A stretch of DNA of 64,000 nucleotides from Microbispora triticiradicis (GTDB lineage Bacteria; Actinomycetota; Actinomycetes; Streptosporangiales; Streptosporangiaceae). Every line of letters starts with the position of its first letter. Within the stretch, counting starts at the first letter, position 1. The notes under the pieces are model-generated. The model had not been told where the DNA came from and made no database searches. It worked only from the letters and a program-made list of their open reading frames with translations. Positions 11,401-20,300 of the stretch are shown here, piece by piece. The stretch is from positions 62,001 to 126,000 of the forward strand of contig QFZU02000031.1 of NCBI GenBank assembly GCA_003260025.2, in the 5' to 3' direction. The position numbers and the translations under genes are program-made.

Positions 11401-11487
11401 CCTGCCCGCTGTAAAGGCCCATCCCATGGGGAGGGACCACTGGATCATCAGGTTCTGGAACTCACGCTCCCGAATGCCCTTCGCCAC
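8413..11487 (-). CDS. hsdR: Type I restriction endonuclease R subunit (ATP-dependent translocase/nuclease)
   Basis: This 1024-residue protein is the motor and nuclease subunit of a type I restriction-modification enzyme. The N-terminal PD-(D/E)xK nuclease shows Asp138 (RRFDLV) and the VEVKSP motif (Glu152, Lys154). The SF2 translocase core follows, with Walker A HHQGSGKT (287-294), DEAH box at 387-390 and motif III GMTGTP near 415-420. A helical C-terminal region probably contacts the methyltransferase. Length is normal for HsdR. The start lies 3 bases after the hsdS stop, so all three subunits read as one minus-strand operon in the order hsdM, hsdS, hsdR. All visible catalytic motifs are intact, so the enzyme should be active. 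Confidence 0.95.
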   Translation of the reverse strand: MAKGIREREFQNLMIQWSLPMGWAFTAGRSLPRETTQTIVAGQLRDAIVRLNPDVIEGFDVDALVEEIIATVNAVEGGLVRANEQVLRLLRGRKEFRDADGVWHALKVIDLEHPNANTLVVSDEVTITVPGKTSRRFDLVYWVNGLPLVVVEVKSPTTKSSWADAAREINDVYVTEYPWFFTPNVFAVASDGLKLRFGAAGAPTYLWQPFRSTADDENLSGQADVQRSVELLLNPATVLDMLANFALFDTSGGGVDKKYLPRYPQMEAAHLIHERVLAGGQKGLIWHHQGSGKTLLMVFAASLLLADTRTESPTIILLSDRTQLVRQTSGVFTSALGDAYFHQPATSQELRSLLADDVRGVISTTVHKFADAGKNLSTRRNIIVLVDEAHRTQSDRSESLAGQMRGALPHAKFFGMTGTPVSNLATDTFALFGEETDPDRVLHRYSVSRSLLDGATVPIMLDPHPVAFEINDQALQAEFDQFADNFDLDDPDRESLSRKFGRLTSVFTNPDRIHAVCQDIVDHYLAGAYRNGLKAQVVAYNRELAVAYTDKINELLAGFGASQVLAEVGKHDRITAEVNISISDSKDEDRAMRPFQLSEAEEEEQKRRFLTPDDPLCFLVVTAKLMTGFDAPNEGVLYLDKPLKAHTLFQTITRPNRTWVSPTGFVKTSGVVVDYIGLAEEVQRAVVDPTSPRAGKGGGFVTDLSELVAEFRATFARIEDLLVDVDGLDLTVHGYESVRAINVFLDANPGAAEVFSKDYRLLARLYPLINTDKRVDKYRDGFGLFGSVYTTLFKRSSDEERKDRLSELGPMVLEIINAHVHSFSVVASQEEALVLDAQGIAILKELLALVRPKPGKDDGEDKTPPSAAEILDHIKASLDKGVEPGSAKYTALAERIKLLRDRIIQNAQDALEFLSEALRIARAIVDAEKHPNEAVVLDDDHVGVLSRIIHDHAPSGFSVMERNLAEEIDQVVTRTLAGSWDNADARNRGVRRATAAVFRRYTLKPVGEPYDSTVAYIEAHYLVD

Positions 11488-11490
11488 GAC

Positions 11491-12660
11491 TCAGCCCTCC
11501 AACTCGGCGGACTCGATGTCGATGCTGCGATCCAGCATCCCCGCCAGCAGCGCCGCCCGGACTTCACGGAGACGGGCGGCCTCAGCCGCCAGCACACGAG
11601 ATTCGGCTCGGAGCGCGCCTAGCGCAGTCCCGAGGGACTGGTTTTCCCTCCAGCTCCAAGGCACCTTCGTCGAACGGATCAGGCCCATATTCAACGAGGG
11701 GACGGCGCCCGGGCGGACCAGGCTCGAGAGCGCGAAGCTTTCCATGACCGCCAGCAGGTACTCCGAGTTCGTCCCTTTCCCGGGCGTGATCACGAGGTGG
11801 TTCTCATCCAGCGCTCCGGGGGTGTCCACGATCCGCTTCTTCTCGGTGAGAACTGCCGCCCCCACCCTCGGAAATGTCACCGCGCCAGCCTCTACCACAA
11901 CGCCGCCAATCTCAGCCACTTCCGAGGGCGTAAGCCGCGTATCAGCAACGGTGTAGCCGAACTCGTTCCCCGGGCCGGTCATGTCAGCAATCTTGTACCA
12001 AGAAACTTCGCCCGTTCGCTTGCCCTGGAACTCCTTCGGAAGCCCCTTCCCCTGCGACACAACCCCCAGGCTTCCGAGGGGCACCTGACCGGTATCGGCA
12101 GACCTTCCGACCAGGCCCGTACGGACTTTGACGACAGCCTCGACCTCAGCCTCGAGTGCGGTGATCTGATCGTCGACCGCGTCGAGTATCTCGACGATCC
12201 CCGCTTGTACCTCGCGGGGTGGGATCGGCAGTTTAATCTGCAAGAGATGCTCGGGGTTGAGGCGCTTACGCCGTTGAACTGTCCCGCTCACCCGGTTCTT
12301 CATTTCTGCCCACAGTCGCGGTGAGCGGCAGACGTGCCTCATCCAGTCGGGCACCAGTTCTGGGCCAAGCGTGAATGTCGGGAACTCGCTGCTGACGACG
12401 AATCCGTCGAACTCGGCAGGTACTACGGTGATCGGGCCTTCCCACGCGGTCAGCTTTCGCATCACGACCTGGTCGACGCGCAGCACGTTCATTGACGCGT
12501 ACTCTGTGTCTCCGCCGTCGAGTTCGCCTTTAGCGACAAGCCCCTGTCCTGCGTTCAGGACCCCGGCCAGACGGTAGGTGGTTGCAGGCATCATCGGTGT
12601 GCGCTGGATGTCGAGGCGTATCACCTCTCCGAGCGGACGAAGCGGATAGCCGTCAGTCAT
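11491..12660 (-). CDS. hsdS: Type I restriction-modification specificity subunit S
   Basis: This is the target-recognition subunit, 389 residues from ATG 12660. The frame is open further upstream to 12867, but that stretch is the antisense-like out-of-frame shadow of hsdM and begins with low-complexity Ser/Thr/Pro. ATG 12660 overlaps the hsdM stop by 8 bases and starts the expected MTDGYPLRPLGEV. Two target recognition domains are separated by helical spacers: the segment ending KLPIPPREVQAGIVEILDA closes the first half, and a similar helical block (LGTALGALRAESRVLAAEAA) closes the second. The DNA sequence recognised cannot be read from the protein. Confidence 0.92.
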   Translation of the reverse strand: MTDGYPLRPLGEVIRLDIQRTPMMPATTYRLAGVLNAGQGLVAKGELDGGDTEYASMNVLRVDQVVMRKLTAWEGPITVVPAEFDGFVVSSEFPTFTLGPELVPDWMRHVCRSPRLWAEMKNRVSGTVQRRKRLNPEHLLQIKLPIPPREVQAGIVEILDAVDDQITALEAEVEAVVKVRTGLVGRSADTGQVPLGSLGVVSQGKGLPKEFQGKRTGEVSWYKIADMTGPGNEFGYTVADTRLTPSEVAEIGGVVVEAGAVTFPRVGAAVLTEKKRIVDTPGALDENHLVITPGKGTNSEYLLAVMESFALSSLVRPGAVPSLNMGLIRSTKVPWSWRENQSLGTALGALRAESRVLAAEAARLREVRAALLAGMLDRSIDIESAELEG

Positions 12661-14224
12661 CGAAGCCCTCGATCCCTGCGGCGGCGAGGACGGCGAGCAT
12701 GCGCTGTTCGGTCCTCTGGCGCTCGGCGCGGGCGATGTTGTAGGCGGCGATGAGGGTGTCGAGGTCTTCCTGCTCGACGGCGGCCTGTTTGATGTACCGT
12801 CCGATGTTGAGGTCGTACCCATTCGCCACGATCTCCGTGGTGGGCACGAATCGCGCCGAGAGCCCACCTTCTCCGTCAGGGCCCACCGGGTTGCTGGCGT
12901 CGAAGCTCGAGCGGTAGGCGGTCACGACGTCGGCGATGTCGGCGTCGGTGAAGATGTTGCGATTCTTGGCCTTAGCGAACCGCTTGGAGGCGTCGATAAA
13001 CAGCACCCCGTCCTTGCGTTCGGCGGCCTTGGTGCCGGGGGCGCGAAACACGAGGATGCAGGTCGGGATCGTGGTCGAATAAAAGAGGTTCGCTGGCAAG
13101 CCGATCACAGCTTCGAGCAGGTCATCTTCCAGGACGCGCTTTCGGATGGCTGCCTCTTGGCCGCCGCGAAAGAGGACGCCATGGGGTAGAACGACGCCAG
13201 CACGGCCCTTCTTCGGGCCCATGCTGGCGATCATGTGCTGCACGAACGCCCAGTCCGCCGACGACCTCGGCGCCACCCCTCCGATGGCGCGCGGGTCATT
13301 GGTCCAGGGCTTCCACTTTTGGCTGTAGGGCGGGTTGGCGACGATCACATCGAACTGCGCGATGGACCCGTCCGGCTTCTTGAAGCGCGGGTCTTTCAGG
13401 GTGTCACCGACCTCGACCTGGAACTGAGTGAGGTTGTGCATGAAGAGGTTCATACGGGCCACACCAGCCATGTCCGGCACCGCCTCCTGCCCATACAGGC
13501 TGAGCGTGTAGCCACGCCCGCCGCGGGCCTTCAGGAGGTTCGCGGAGGCGATGAGCATGCCGCCTGACCCGCATGTCGGGTCGTACACCGACTCGAAGCC
13601 TTTGGGTTCTAGGACCTCGACGATCAGCTCGACGACCTCGCGCGGGGTGAAGAACTGGCCGGCTCGGGTACCGGACCCGTCGGAGAACCGCTTCAGTAGG
13701 TACTCGTACGCCCCACCGAGCACGTCGTGGGACATGTTGCCCTCGTGCATCTTCGGGGTGCGGTCCATCGCCTGCATGACCGCCGCCAGCACCTCTCCCG
13801 GCAGCACCTCTTCGGCGGTCCAGGTCATGGACCCGAACAGGCGGGAGAACTTGTCGGGGTTGGCCGTCTCGATGGCTTGTAGGGAAGCGCGGACGCGCTT
13901 GCCGAGGCCCGGCTGGGTGATGGTAGCGAGGATGGACGACCAGGAGGCTCGACGCTGCTGGACGGTACCGGGGTAGAGGAACGGGATCTCGAACGACTGA
14001 TAGTCGCGGTACTCGATCTCGTGCGCTTCCTCGGCGGACAGGCCGTCCAGGCCCTCGTTGTCGGCCAGGAACTCCTCGTGCTGGTGCTCCCAGGTGTCCG
14101 ATAGGTACTTCCAGAACATCAGCGGGAAGATGACGGAGGAGTATTGCGCTTCGGGCATCGCCACGCGCAGCTCGTCGGCGGCATCCCACAACCGGTTCTC
14201 GATCTCCTGCTGCGTCACTGCCAT
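12653..14224 (-). CDS. hsdM: Type I restriction-modification N6-adenine methyltransferase M subunit
   Basis: This 523-residue protein, starting at ATG 14224, is the methyltransferase subunit. The N-terminal helical domain (MAVTQQEIENRLWDAADELR) is typical of HsdM. The SAM-binding motif I is DPTCGSGG at residues 215-222, and the catalytic NPPY of N6-adenine methyltransferases is at 297-300. It is the first gene of the minus-strand hsdMSR operon and overlaps hsdS by 8 bases. It diverges from the XRE regulator gene that starts about 200 bases away. All key residues are present. Confidence 0.95.
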   Translation of the reverse strand: MAVTQQEIENRLWDAADELRVAMPEAQYSSVIFPLMFWKYLSDTWEHQHEEFLADNEGLDGLSAEEAHEIEYRDYQSFEIPFLYPGTVQQRRASWSSILATITQPGLGKRVRASLQAIETANPDKFSRLFGSMTWTAEEVLPGEVLAAVMQAMDRTPKMHEGNMSHDVLGGAYEYLLKRFSDGSGTRAGQFFTPREVVELIVEVLEPKGFESVYDPTCGSGGMLIASANLLKARGGRGYTLSLYGQEAVPDMAGVARMNLFMHNLTQFQVEVGDTLKDPRFKKPDGSIAQFDVIVANPPYSQKWKPWTNDPRAIGGVAPRSSADWAFVQHMIASMGPKKGRAGVVLPHGVLFRGGQEAAIRKRVLEDDLLEAVIGLPANLFYSTTIPTCILVFRAPGTKAAERKDGVLFIDASKRFAKAKNRNIFTDADIADVVTAYRSSFDASNPVGPDGEGGLSARFVPTTEIVANGYDLNIGRYIKQAAVEQEDLDTLIAAYNIARAERQRTEQRMLAVLAAAGIEGFDD

Positions 14225-14431
14225 CAGTCGGGGGTGTCCTTGCTCGTCAAAGGGCGGCGGCCCTAAGGCCGTGGTGTTCCTACTGGTCGCCCAATTTCAG
14301 GCACGCCCGGCATGCACACGCCGGGGTGGCCTACAGGGTGAATACACGCGGAGCGTGGTACTCCCTGCGCGGCCGACCTCCCAACGATATCCTTCGCCGG
14401 GATCACGGAATTCGGCCAACGGCCCCTCCCT

Positions 14432-15838
14432 TTGGACGTGCTGATGCGTAGAGGCGAACTTCCGTACCCGAGGGACCGTCAGTCGCCTGGTCGGGCGAGC
14501 GGTTCGGAGGTAGAACCAATCGGGCGCCTGGTCGCTCGTCTACGCGAGGAACGGGGCTGGAGCCAGGTCAAACTCGCGAGTCTGTTATGCGACAGGTCGG
14601 GCAACTCTGCTGCCACGCAAGATCAGATATCGCGCTGGGAGCGGGGACACCGGATCCCGGGCCCCTACTGGCGGAGCTACCTCGCCGACCTATTTGAGGT
14701 TCCCGTGCAGATGATGACAGCCGCCGCGGCAGCCTCCAGGCAAGAACGCCATATGGCCAAGTCGCCTGTGCGTGTTTTGTCCCCAGATGTGGGGGATATG
14801 GTGATCCTGTCAGCGAGGGAATCGGCCCGACTGGGTGAGCAAATGGATACCACCCCTTTTGGATCATTCACCGTAGAAGAGATCACCAACGAGCTACGAC
14901 AGCTCGCCACTCTCTACCCTTCACGTTCACCCCTTGAGTCGCTTTTAGCGGCACGCGCGCTACGAGACCGATCCTTCGCTTTGGCCCAGCAGTCCCGTCG
15001 CCCTTCCTATACCAGGGATCTCTACCTGGTTACGGCCTGGTCGTGTGCCATTCTGGCGAATGCCAGCTTTGACTTGGGGGCCGTCGCTCCTGCCTTCACT
15101 CAGACCCGTGCCGCGCTACATCTTGGTGACCTGTGCGATCACAACGGGGTGCAGGTCTGGGTTCGAGGTCTGCAGGCGCTGGTTGCGTTCTGGGACGATC
15201 GTCCTGACGAGGCGATCGCATATGCAGAGTCGGCGCTCGAGCGGCCAGTGGAAGCAGGCACCGCAACGGTACGGATCGAGGCGATTTACGCCCGAGCACT
15301 GGCCTTACAGGGACGCGACCAAGAGTCTGGCCGCGCTTTGGCTCGTGTTGAGCGAGCCCGCGACCGAGTCATCGAGACCGGCAACCCACTCGATGGCCCT
15401 GGCGGGATGGCTGATTTCCCGCGTGCTAAAGAGCTCTACTGGCGGGCCAACACCTACCTCCTGACCGGCAACCCGCAACGGCTACCTGACGCCGAAGCGT
15501 CCGCAATGGAGTCAGTTCATCTCTACACCGAGACGAACGCCGTATGGCCACGTCCAGGCGAGTTGTGCCATGCACGTCTTGATCTAGCCTCCGCTCGGTG
15601 GGGGAGCGGCCACCCCGAGGGAGCCGAGCAGCAGGTCGGCGCGGTAGTGGAAACGCTTCAGACGCGGTATGTCGAGAGCGTTGTGCGTCGCATGAACGGT
15701 TTCGGGAAGCTGGTTGAATCTGAATGCGGTGGGCGCAGCGCCCTGGCGGGGCAAGTGCTCGCGCGTATCGCGGACATCGGCGCTATCGCCCCGCCGTCGC
15801 TGCCCAGCGACATCGCGGCGCTGCCGCTCGACGAGTGA
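14432..15838 (+). CDS. XRE-family transcriptional regulator with TPR-like C-terminal region
   Basis: A helix-turn-helix of the XRE/Cro type occupies roughly residues 30-90 (LREERGWSQVKLASLL, then QDQISRWERGHRIPG). It is followed by about 350 residues of helical, TPR-like sequence. This architecture is common in actinomycete regulators that control neighbouring or divergent genes. The longest frame uses TTG 14432; GTG 14438 and ATG 14444 are alternatives, and no convincing ribosome site decides between them. Its stop overlaps the start of the dehydrogenase gene by GTGA, so the two are co-translated. It lies between the hsdMSR operon and the lanthipeptide cluster; which it regulates cannot be told from sequence. 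Confidence 0.8.
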   Translation: MDVLMRRGELPYPRDRQSPGRASGSEVEPIGRLVARLREERGWSQVKLASLLCDRSGNSAATQDQISRWERGHRIPGPYWRSYLADLFEVPVQMMTAAAAASRQERHMAKSPVRVLSPDVGDMVILSARESARLGEQMDTTPFGSFTVEEITNELRQLATLYPSRSPLESLLAARALRDRSFALAQQSRRPSYTRDLYLVTAWSCAILANASFDLGAVAPAFTQTRAALHLGDLCDHNGVQVWVRGLQALVAFWDDRPDEAIAYAESALERPVEAGTATVRIEAIYARALALQGRDQESGRALARVERARDRVIETGNPLDGPGGMADFPRAKELYWRANTYLLTGNPQRLPDAEASAMESVHLYTETNAVWPRPGELCHARLDLASARWGSGHPEGAEQQVGAVVETLQTRYVESVVRRMNGFGKLVESECGGRSALAGQVLARIADIGAIAPPSLPSDIAALPLDE

Positions 15839-16692
15839 CCGCTCCCCGTACGATCGCCGTCCTCCACCCAGGGGCGATGGGGGCCGGGATGGCCCGCGTG
15901 CTCAAAGGTGCTGGCCATCGCGTGCTGTGTGGCCTGGAAGGGCGATCGGAGGAAACCCGGCGGCGAGCGGAGAGAGCGGGACTCATATCGATCTCGATGC
16001 CACAGCTAGCCGCAGAAGCGGACATCGCATTGTCGGTGGTTGCACCGAGCGCCGCCCAGGAGGTGGCCGACCAGCTGCTGGCGGCTGGATTCCGCGGGCT
16101 GCTGATCGAAGCCAACGCGATCCGGCCCGCGCTTTGCCATGCAATCGCCGAGCGCGTACGTGCGGCAGGTGGGCAAGTCGTCGACGCCAGCATCATGGGA
16201 CCACCCCCGACACAGTCGGCCACTCAACCGACCCGGCTGTACCTCTCCGGTCCGCCGCCGTGCGTTGATATCGCCACCGAGCTCTTCATGAGTACTGCTG
16301 CGCTGCACGTCACCAAGCTGGGCGCCGAGTTGGGGAAGGCGTCGGCGCTGAAGCTGGCCCAGAGTGTCGTTCAGAAGGCCAGTCGGGCGTTGGCACTCCT
16401 TGGGCACGCGCTGGCCGATCGACATGGACTGTCAGCCCAGTTGGCTGCAGAGGCGCGACGTTGGCCCCACCCCGCCTCCGATCCTGAACGCTTCTCCAGC
16501 GTGGCCGGCCGAAGTTGGCGCTGGGGTGATGAGCTGCGGGATGCCGCGCAGGAACTCCGAGAGGCTGGCCTTCCTCCAGAGCTGGCGACTGATGCTGCCG
16601 CATTATTCGATCTCCTTGCCGGCTTTGAAGGAGGCCAGCCCGCCGTGGATCACATCTTTCGGGCCCTTACCGACGGCTCGGCCGAGCCGTAA
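15835..16692 (+). CDS. NAD(P)-binding dehydrogenase with DUF1932-type C-terminal domain
   Basis: This protein of about 285 residues belongs to the 6-phosphogluconate/beta-hydroxyacid dehydrogenase-like superfamily. The dinucleotide-binding loop is HPGAMGAGMA near residues 9-18. The second half matches the DUF1932 all-helical domain (KASALKLAQSVVQKASRA, then AAEARRWP). GTG 15835 overlaps the upstream regulator's TGA and gives the family's usual N-terminus, so I chose it over the longer frame from 15724. Substrate is unknown. It could supply a redox tailoring step for the adjacent lanthipeptide cluster, but it may equally be an independent unit with the XRE regulator. Confidence 0.8.
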   Translation: MTAPRTIAVLHPGAMGAGMARVLKGAGHRVLCGLEGRSEETRRRAERAGLISISMPQLAAEADIALSVVAPSAAQEVADQLLAAGFRGLLIEANAIRPALCHAIAERVRAAGGQVVDASIMGPPPTQSATQPTRLYLSGPPPCVDIATELFMSTAALHVTKLGAELGKASALKLAQSVVQKASRALALLGHALADRHGLSAQLAAEARRWPHPASDPERFSSVAGRSWRWGDELRDAAQELREAGLPPELATDAAALFDLLAGFEGGQPAVDHIFRALTDGSAEP

Positions 16693-16846
16693 TCCAAGAA
16701 GGCGGCATCAGGACGCTCGCCGAGACCGGATAGTGGCCCCCAGCCAGTTCCCATCGGCCCTGTCCTGGCCATTCCGCGTTGCTGGTCGCTGGGATTTTCA
16801 TGGCATCGAACTCGTCGTGCGGGAACTTCGTCGCCAGGAAGGGTGA

Positions 16847-16962
16847 GGCGGAGGGCTGCTGGACGACGGCAACGTGAGCATGCGGGACAGCCGCGACAGC
16901 GACGGCCCGTCCCTGATGTTCGCACCAGCGGAGTCCACGACGGCGAGTTCATTCGCGGGGCG
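16847..16962 (+). pseudogene. Decayed DUF397 gene fragment
   Basis: The plus strand reads LLDDGNVSMRDSRDSDGPSL followed by MFAPAE, a close match to the C-terminal half of DUF397 proteins (usual pattern VAVRDSKDPDGP then FTPAEW). The frame then breaks, and GVHDGEF, the usual DUF397 ending, appears in another frame. The N-terminal half is absent. It sits in the 16693-17099 gap, which holds no intact gene, just before the lanthipeptide precursor. An intact DUF397 gene at 48.3-48.5 kb gives an internal comparison. Confidence 0.55.
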
Positions 16963-17099
16963 CTGGTCGCCCCGCGATGGCTCCGTCCGCGGCGTAACCG
17001 ACGGGACGGCGGTGGCTGGCTCCTATTTCGGGAGCCTGGCCACGAGCACGACCCCGGACCGGCGCGGCCCGGGGAGTGAATCCTTCGAGGAGGATACGG

Positions 17100-17291
17100 A
17101 TGTCCAGCAACCTCGGCCCGGTTCAGGGCCACCCCTCCGGCTCCCCCGCCCTGGGGGCGGCCGCACGGCGCGGCCCGTTCGACCTCGACGTCAGCGTGGT
17201 CGAGGCCGCCGACGCCGGCAGCCTGATCTCTGTCACCGACGACGGCTGCGGCACCACCTGCCCCAAGGCGTGCACGACCGGTTCCCGCTGA
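17100..17291 (+). CDS. FxLD-family class I lanthipeptide precursor
   Basis: This is a 63-residue peptide from ATG 17100, with GAGGAGG at about 17087-17093 as ribosome site. An in-frame GTG at 17076 is less likely. The leader carries the FDLD motif at residues 27-30 that defines the FxLD lanthipeptides. The C-terminal part (about 41-63) is rich in Ser/Thr and has three Cys (50, 54, 58) in SVTDDGCGTTCPKACTTGSR, enough for up to three lanthionine-type rings. The Asp-Asp-Gly at 47-49 is a plausible target for the PIMT-like methyltransferase encoded three genes downstream. The exact leader cleavage site cannot be read. The identification is supported by the complete downstream FxLD-type enzyme set. 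Confidence 0.88.
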   Translation: MSSNLGPVQGHPSGSPALGAAARRGPFDLDVSVVEAADAGSLISVTDDGCGTTCPKACTTGSR

Positions 17292-17309
17292 CCCGCACGA
17301 GTCGATCCG

Positions 17310-17337
17310 GCCGGCGTCTCTCCCGCGGGGCGCCGGC
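17310..17337 (+). terminator. Hairpin between precursor and lanB, possible attenuator
   Basis: GCCGGCG (17310-17316) pairs perfectly with CGCCGGC (17331-17337) across a 14-base loop, 19 bases after the precursor stop. There is no strong T-run, so it would be a leaky terminator or a transcript-stabilising structure. A partial stop here would give more precursor than enzyme message, which is common in RiPP operons. Function is inference. Confidence 0.4.
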
Positions 17338-17358
17338 TCCCTTCTTTCGGAGGTGCGT

Positions 17359-20300
17359 GTGCCCGATACCTCCCGCTTCCGGGCCAGCGGTGTCGCGCTC
17401 GTCCGGGCTGCCGCTCACACTGACCTCGGCCTGCCCGCGTGGCCGGACCTGACCGGCCGCGCTCCCGAGCGGCTGCGCGAGTGGTGCGACTGGTTGGATC
17501 AGGTGTGGTCGCTGCCGGTGGTCGCCGACGCGCTCGACCATGCCGCCCCTTCGCTCGCCGAGCAGGTTCGTGCTCTGCTCGCGGCGTCGAACCCATCACC
17601 GGATAAGGCACGCAGGTGCGTGCTGTCGGTGGCCCGCTACCTGCTGAGGATGACCGGCCGGGCCACGCCGCTCGGTCTGATCGCCGGGGTCGCCTCGGCC
17701 GCGATGGCAACAGCCGGGGAAACAGCGGGGCTGAGATGGGGCAGCAGGCACCAGGCGATCGCCCGCGCCGGGGCTGACTGGCTGGCCGCCGTCATTCATC
17801 AGCTGGAGATATGCCATGAGTTGCTGCTACGGCTGCCGGTGGTCACGAACAGCGCGGTGCTGGTGCGTGGGGATCGGCTCATCGTGCCTTACCAGCCGAA
17901 CCCCGATCGGGGCGGCGGGGCGGTGGAAGTGTCGCTGCGGTACACCACGGCGGTCGCCGTCGCCTTAGACGCCGCTCGGTCGCCGATCCGTCTTGAAGAC
18001 CTCGTAGCGAAGATCGCTCCAGACTTTCCGACCACGGACCCGGCGGCCGTGACCGGGATGCTGAACGAGCTCGTCGCCCGGCGCGCGTTGGTGACGAGCC
18101 TGCACGCCCCGTCGACCGTGCCGGATGCGCTGGATTACCTCCTGCAGGAGCTGGACACAGCCGACGCACAGACCGTCCCTGCGGCAGCCGCCCTGGTGGG
18201 CGGTCTACGTGAGATTCATGATCTGCTGCACGCCCACAACCAGGCACCTCCGGCGCAGTCCCTCATGTTGCGAGAAGAAGCAGCCGCCCAGATGCGGGCC
18301 ATCGCCCCCTCCCGCCGGCACCCGGTGGCGGTGGACTTGCGACTTGACGCTGACCTGGTCCTTCCCCGGAAGGTGGTCGCCGAAGTGGAGCGAGCCGCGC
18401 TGGTCCTGGCCAGGTTGAGCGCCTATCCGTACGGCACACCCGCCTGGCGGGCCTACCACGAGCGGTTCTTCGACCACTTCGGCATCGGCTCCTCCGTGCC
18501 CTTGGCCGATGTAGTGGCCGACAGCGGCATCGGCTGGCCCGACGGCTATCCCGGTACCGGCACGGAGGAGCCGCGCTCCTCGATGTCTCACCGCGACCAG
18601 ATGCTCCTGGCCTTGGCTCAGCAGGCCGCACTCGACGGCGCCGACGAGATCACAATGACCGACGACATGATCACTGCCCTGGAACTTGGCCCCCAAGTCC
18701 CACGAGTTCCACCACATCTGGAGCTGGGCGTCCGCGTGTACGCAACGAGCGTGGAGGCGTTCCGCGAGGGCCGGGTCCGTGTAGAGGTGGTCACGGTGTC
18801 CCGCAGCGCAGGGACCCTGATCGGGCGGTTCTTGCCGGTGCTCGACTCTGGCGACTCGGCGAGGCTGACGGCCGCGCTGGTCGCCATGCCCGCAGGCGGC
18901 CCGGGCACCGTGTGCGTCCAGGTGTCGTTTCCGCCGCTGGACCCCGCCACGGCGCATGTCGCCCGCTCTGCACAGGTCCTTCCCACCGTCATCAGCCTTG
19001 CCGAACACCGCGCGCCCGGCTGGGATGTCCTTACCCCCGACGACCTGGCTGTGGCCTGCGACGGCCGCCGCCTGGTGCTGACCGCCCCCGCTCACGGGAT
19101 CAGCGTCCACGCCACGGCCATGCACGCGCTGGCGCTGGGAACGCCCACTCCGCCACTCGCCCGCCTGCTGTCCGAACTGTCCCGCGCCCCGTACGCGCAA
19201 GTCACGACGTTTTCGTGGGGAGCTGCTGCCCATCTGCCGTACTTACCTCGGATCCGGTACGGCCGCATCATCTTGTCCCCGGCCCGGTGGCGTCTGGACG
19301 CGGCCGACCTGCCTGCCCCACGGGAGGAGTGGTCGACGTGGGATGAGGCGTGGGCCGGGTTACAGCAGCGCCTTCGGGTGCCGCGCCTGGTCCACCTGGT
19401 GCACGGCGACCAGCGGCTCCCCCTGGACCTCGATCACTCCGGGCACCGGGTGCTGCTCCGCACCCACCTGAACCGCGAACGAGACGCCATCCTCGCGGAG
19501 GCTCCCACCCCAGAAGACACCGCCTGGTGCGGCGGACGCGCACACGAGGTCATCATCCCCTTAGCCGCCACCGGCACCCCGGAATGGCCGCGCATGCCTA
19601 CGCCGTCCCGCGCCCGCACCCTGGCACGCGGTCACGGCGACGCCCCGGCCGCGTCGACGGTGCTGATGGCCAGCCTGTACGGCGCCGTGCAACGGCAGGA
19701 CGTGATTCTGGCCGAGTACCTGCCCACTCTGCTACGCCGACTGGGGAACCCGTCATGGTGGTTCGTCCGCTACCGCGACCCCGGCCCGCACCTGCGGCTC
19801 CGCATCACGCTCTCGGCGCGGGAGGCGTTCGGGGCAGTGGCCGGCACGGTCAGCGACTGGGCGGACAACCTGCACCGCATCGGCCTGCTGCGGGAGTTGC
19901 GGTACTGCACCTCCTACCCGGAGATCGGCCGGTGGGGTGACGGCCCCGCTATGACCGCCGCCGAACACGTTTTCACGGCCGACTCCCGCGCCGTGCTGGC
20001 GCAGCTTCGCCAGCCCGCCCGCCCCGACCGGCAGGCGCTTGCAGCCGCCCATGCGGTAGCGATCGCCGCCGCGTGGACGGGCTCCACGGAGGCGGGCATG
20101 CGGTGGCTGATCGAGCACGTCGCTCCGGCCGCACCCGGGAAGGTGTCCCGCCCGGTGTTCACCGAGGCGGTACGGATCGCGAACCCCGGCGACAACTGGG
20201 CGGGACTGCGCGGTGCCCCCGGCGGGGACGCGATCGCCACCGCGTGGGTCAAGCGCGCCATCGCGGTGGCCGACTACCGCACCCACCTACCCGGCCCCTA

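Noticed and set aside
12661..12867. N-terminal extension of hsdS
   Set aside because: It overlaps hsdM in another frame, is low complexity, and ATG 12660 is the natural coupled start.
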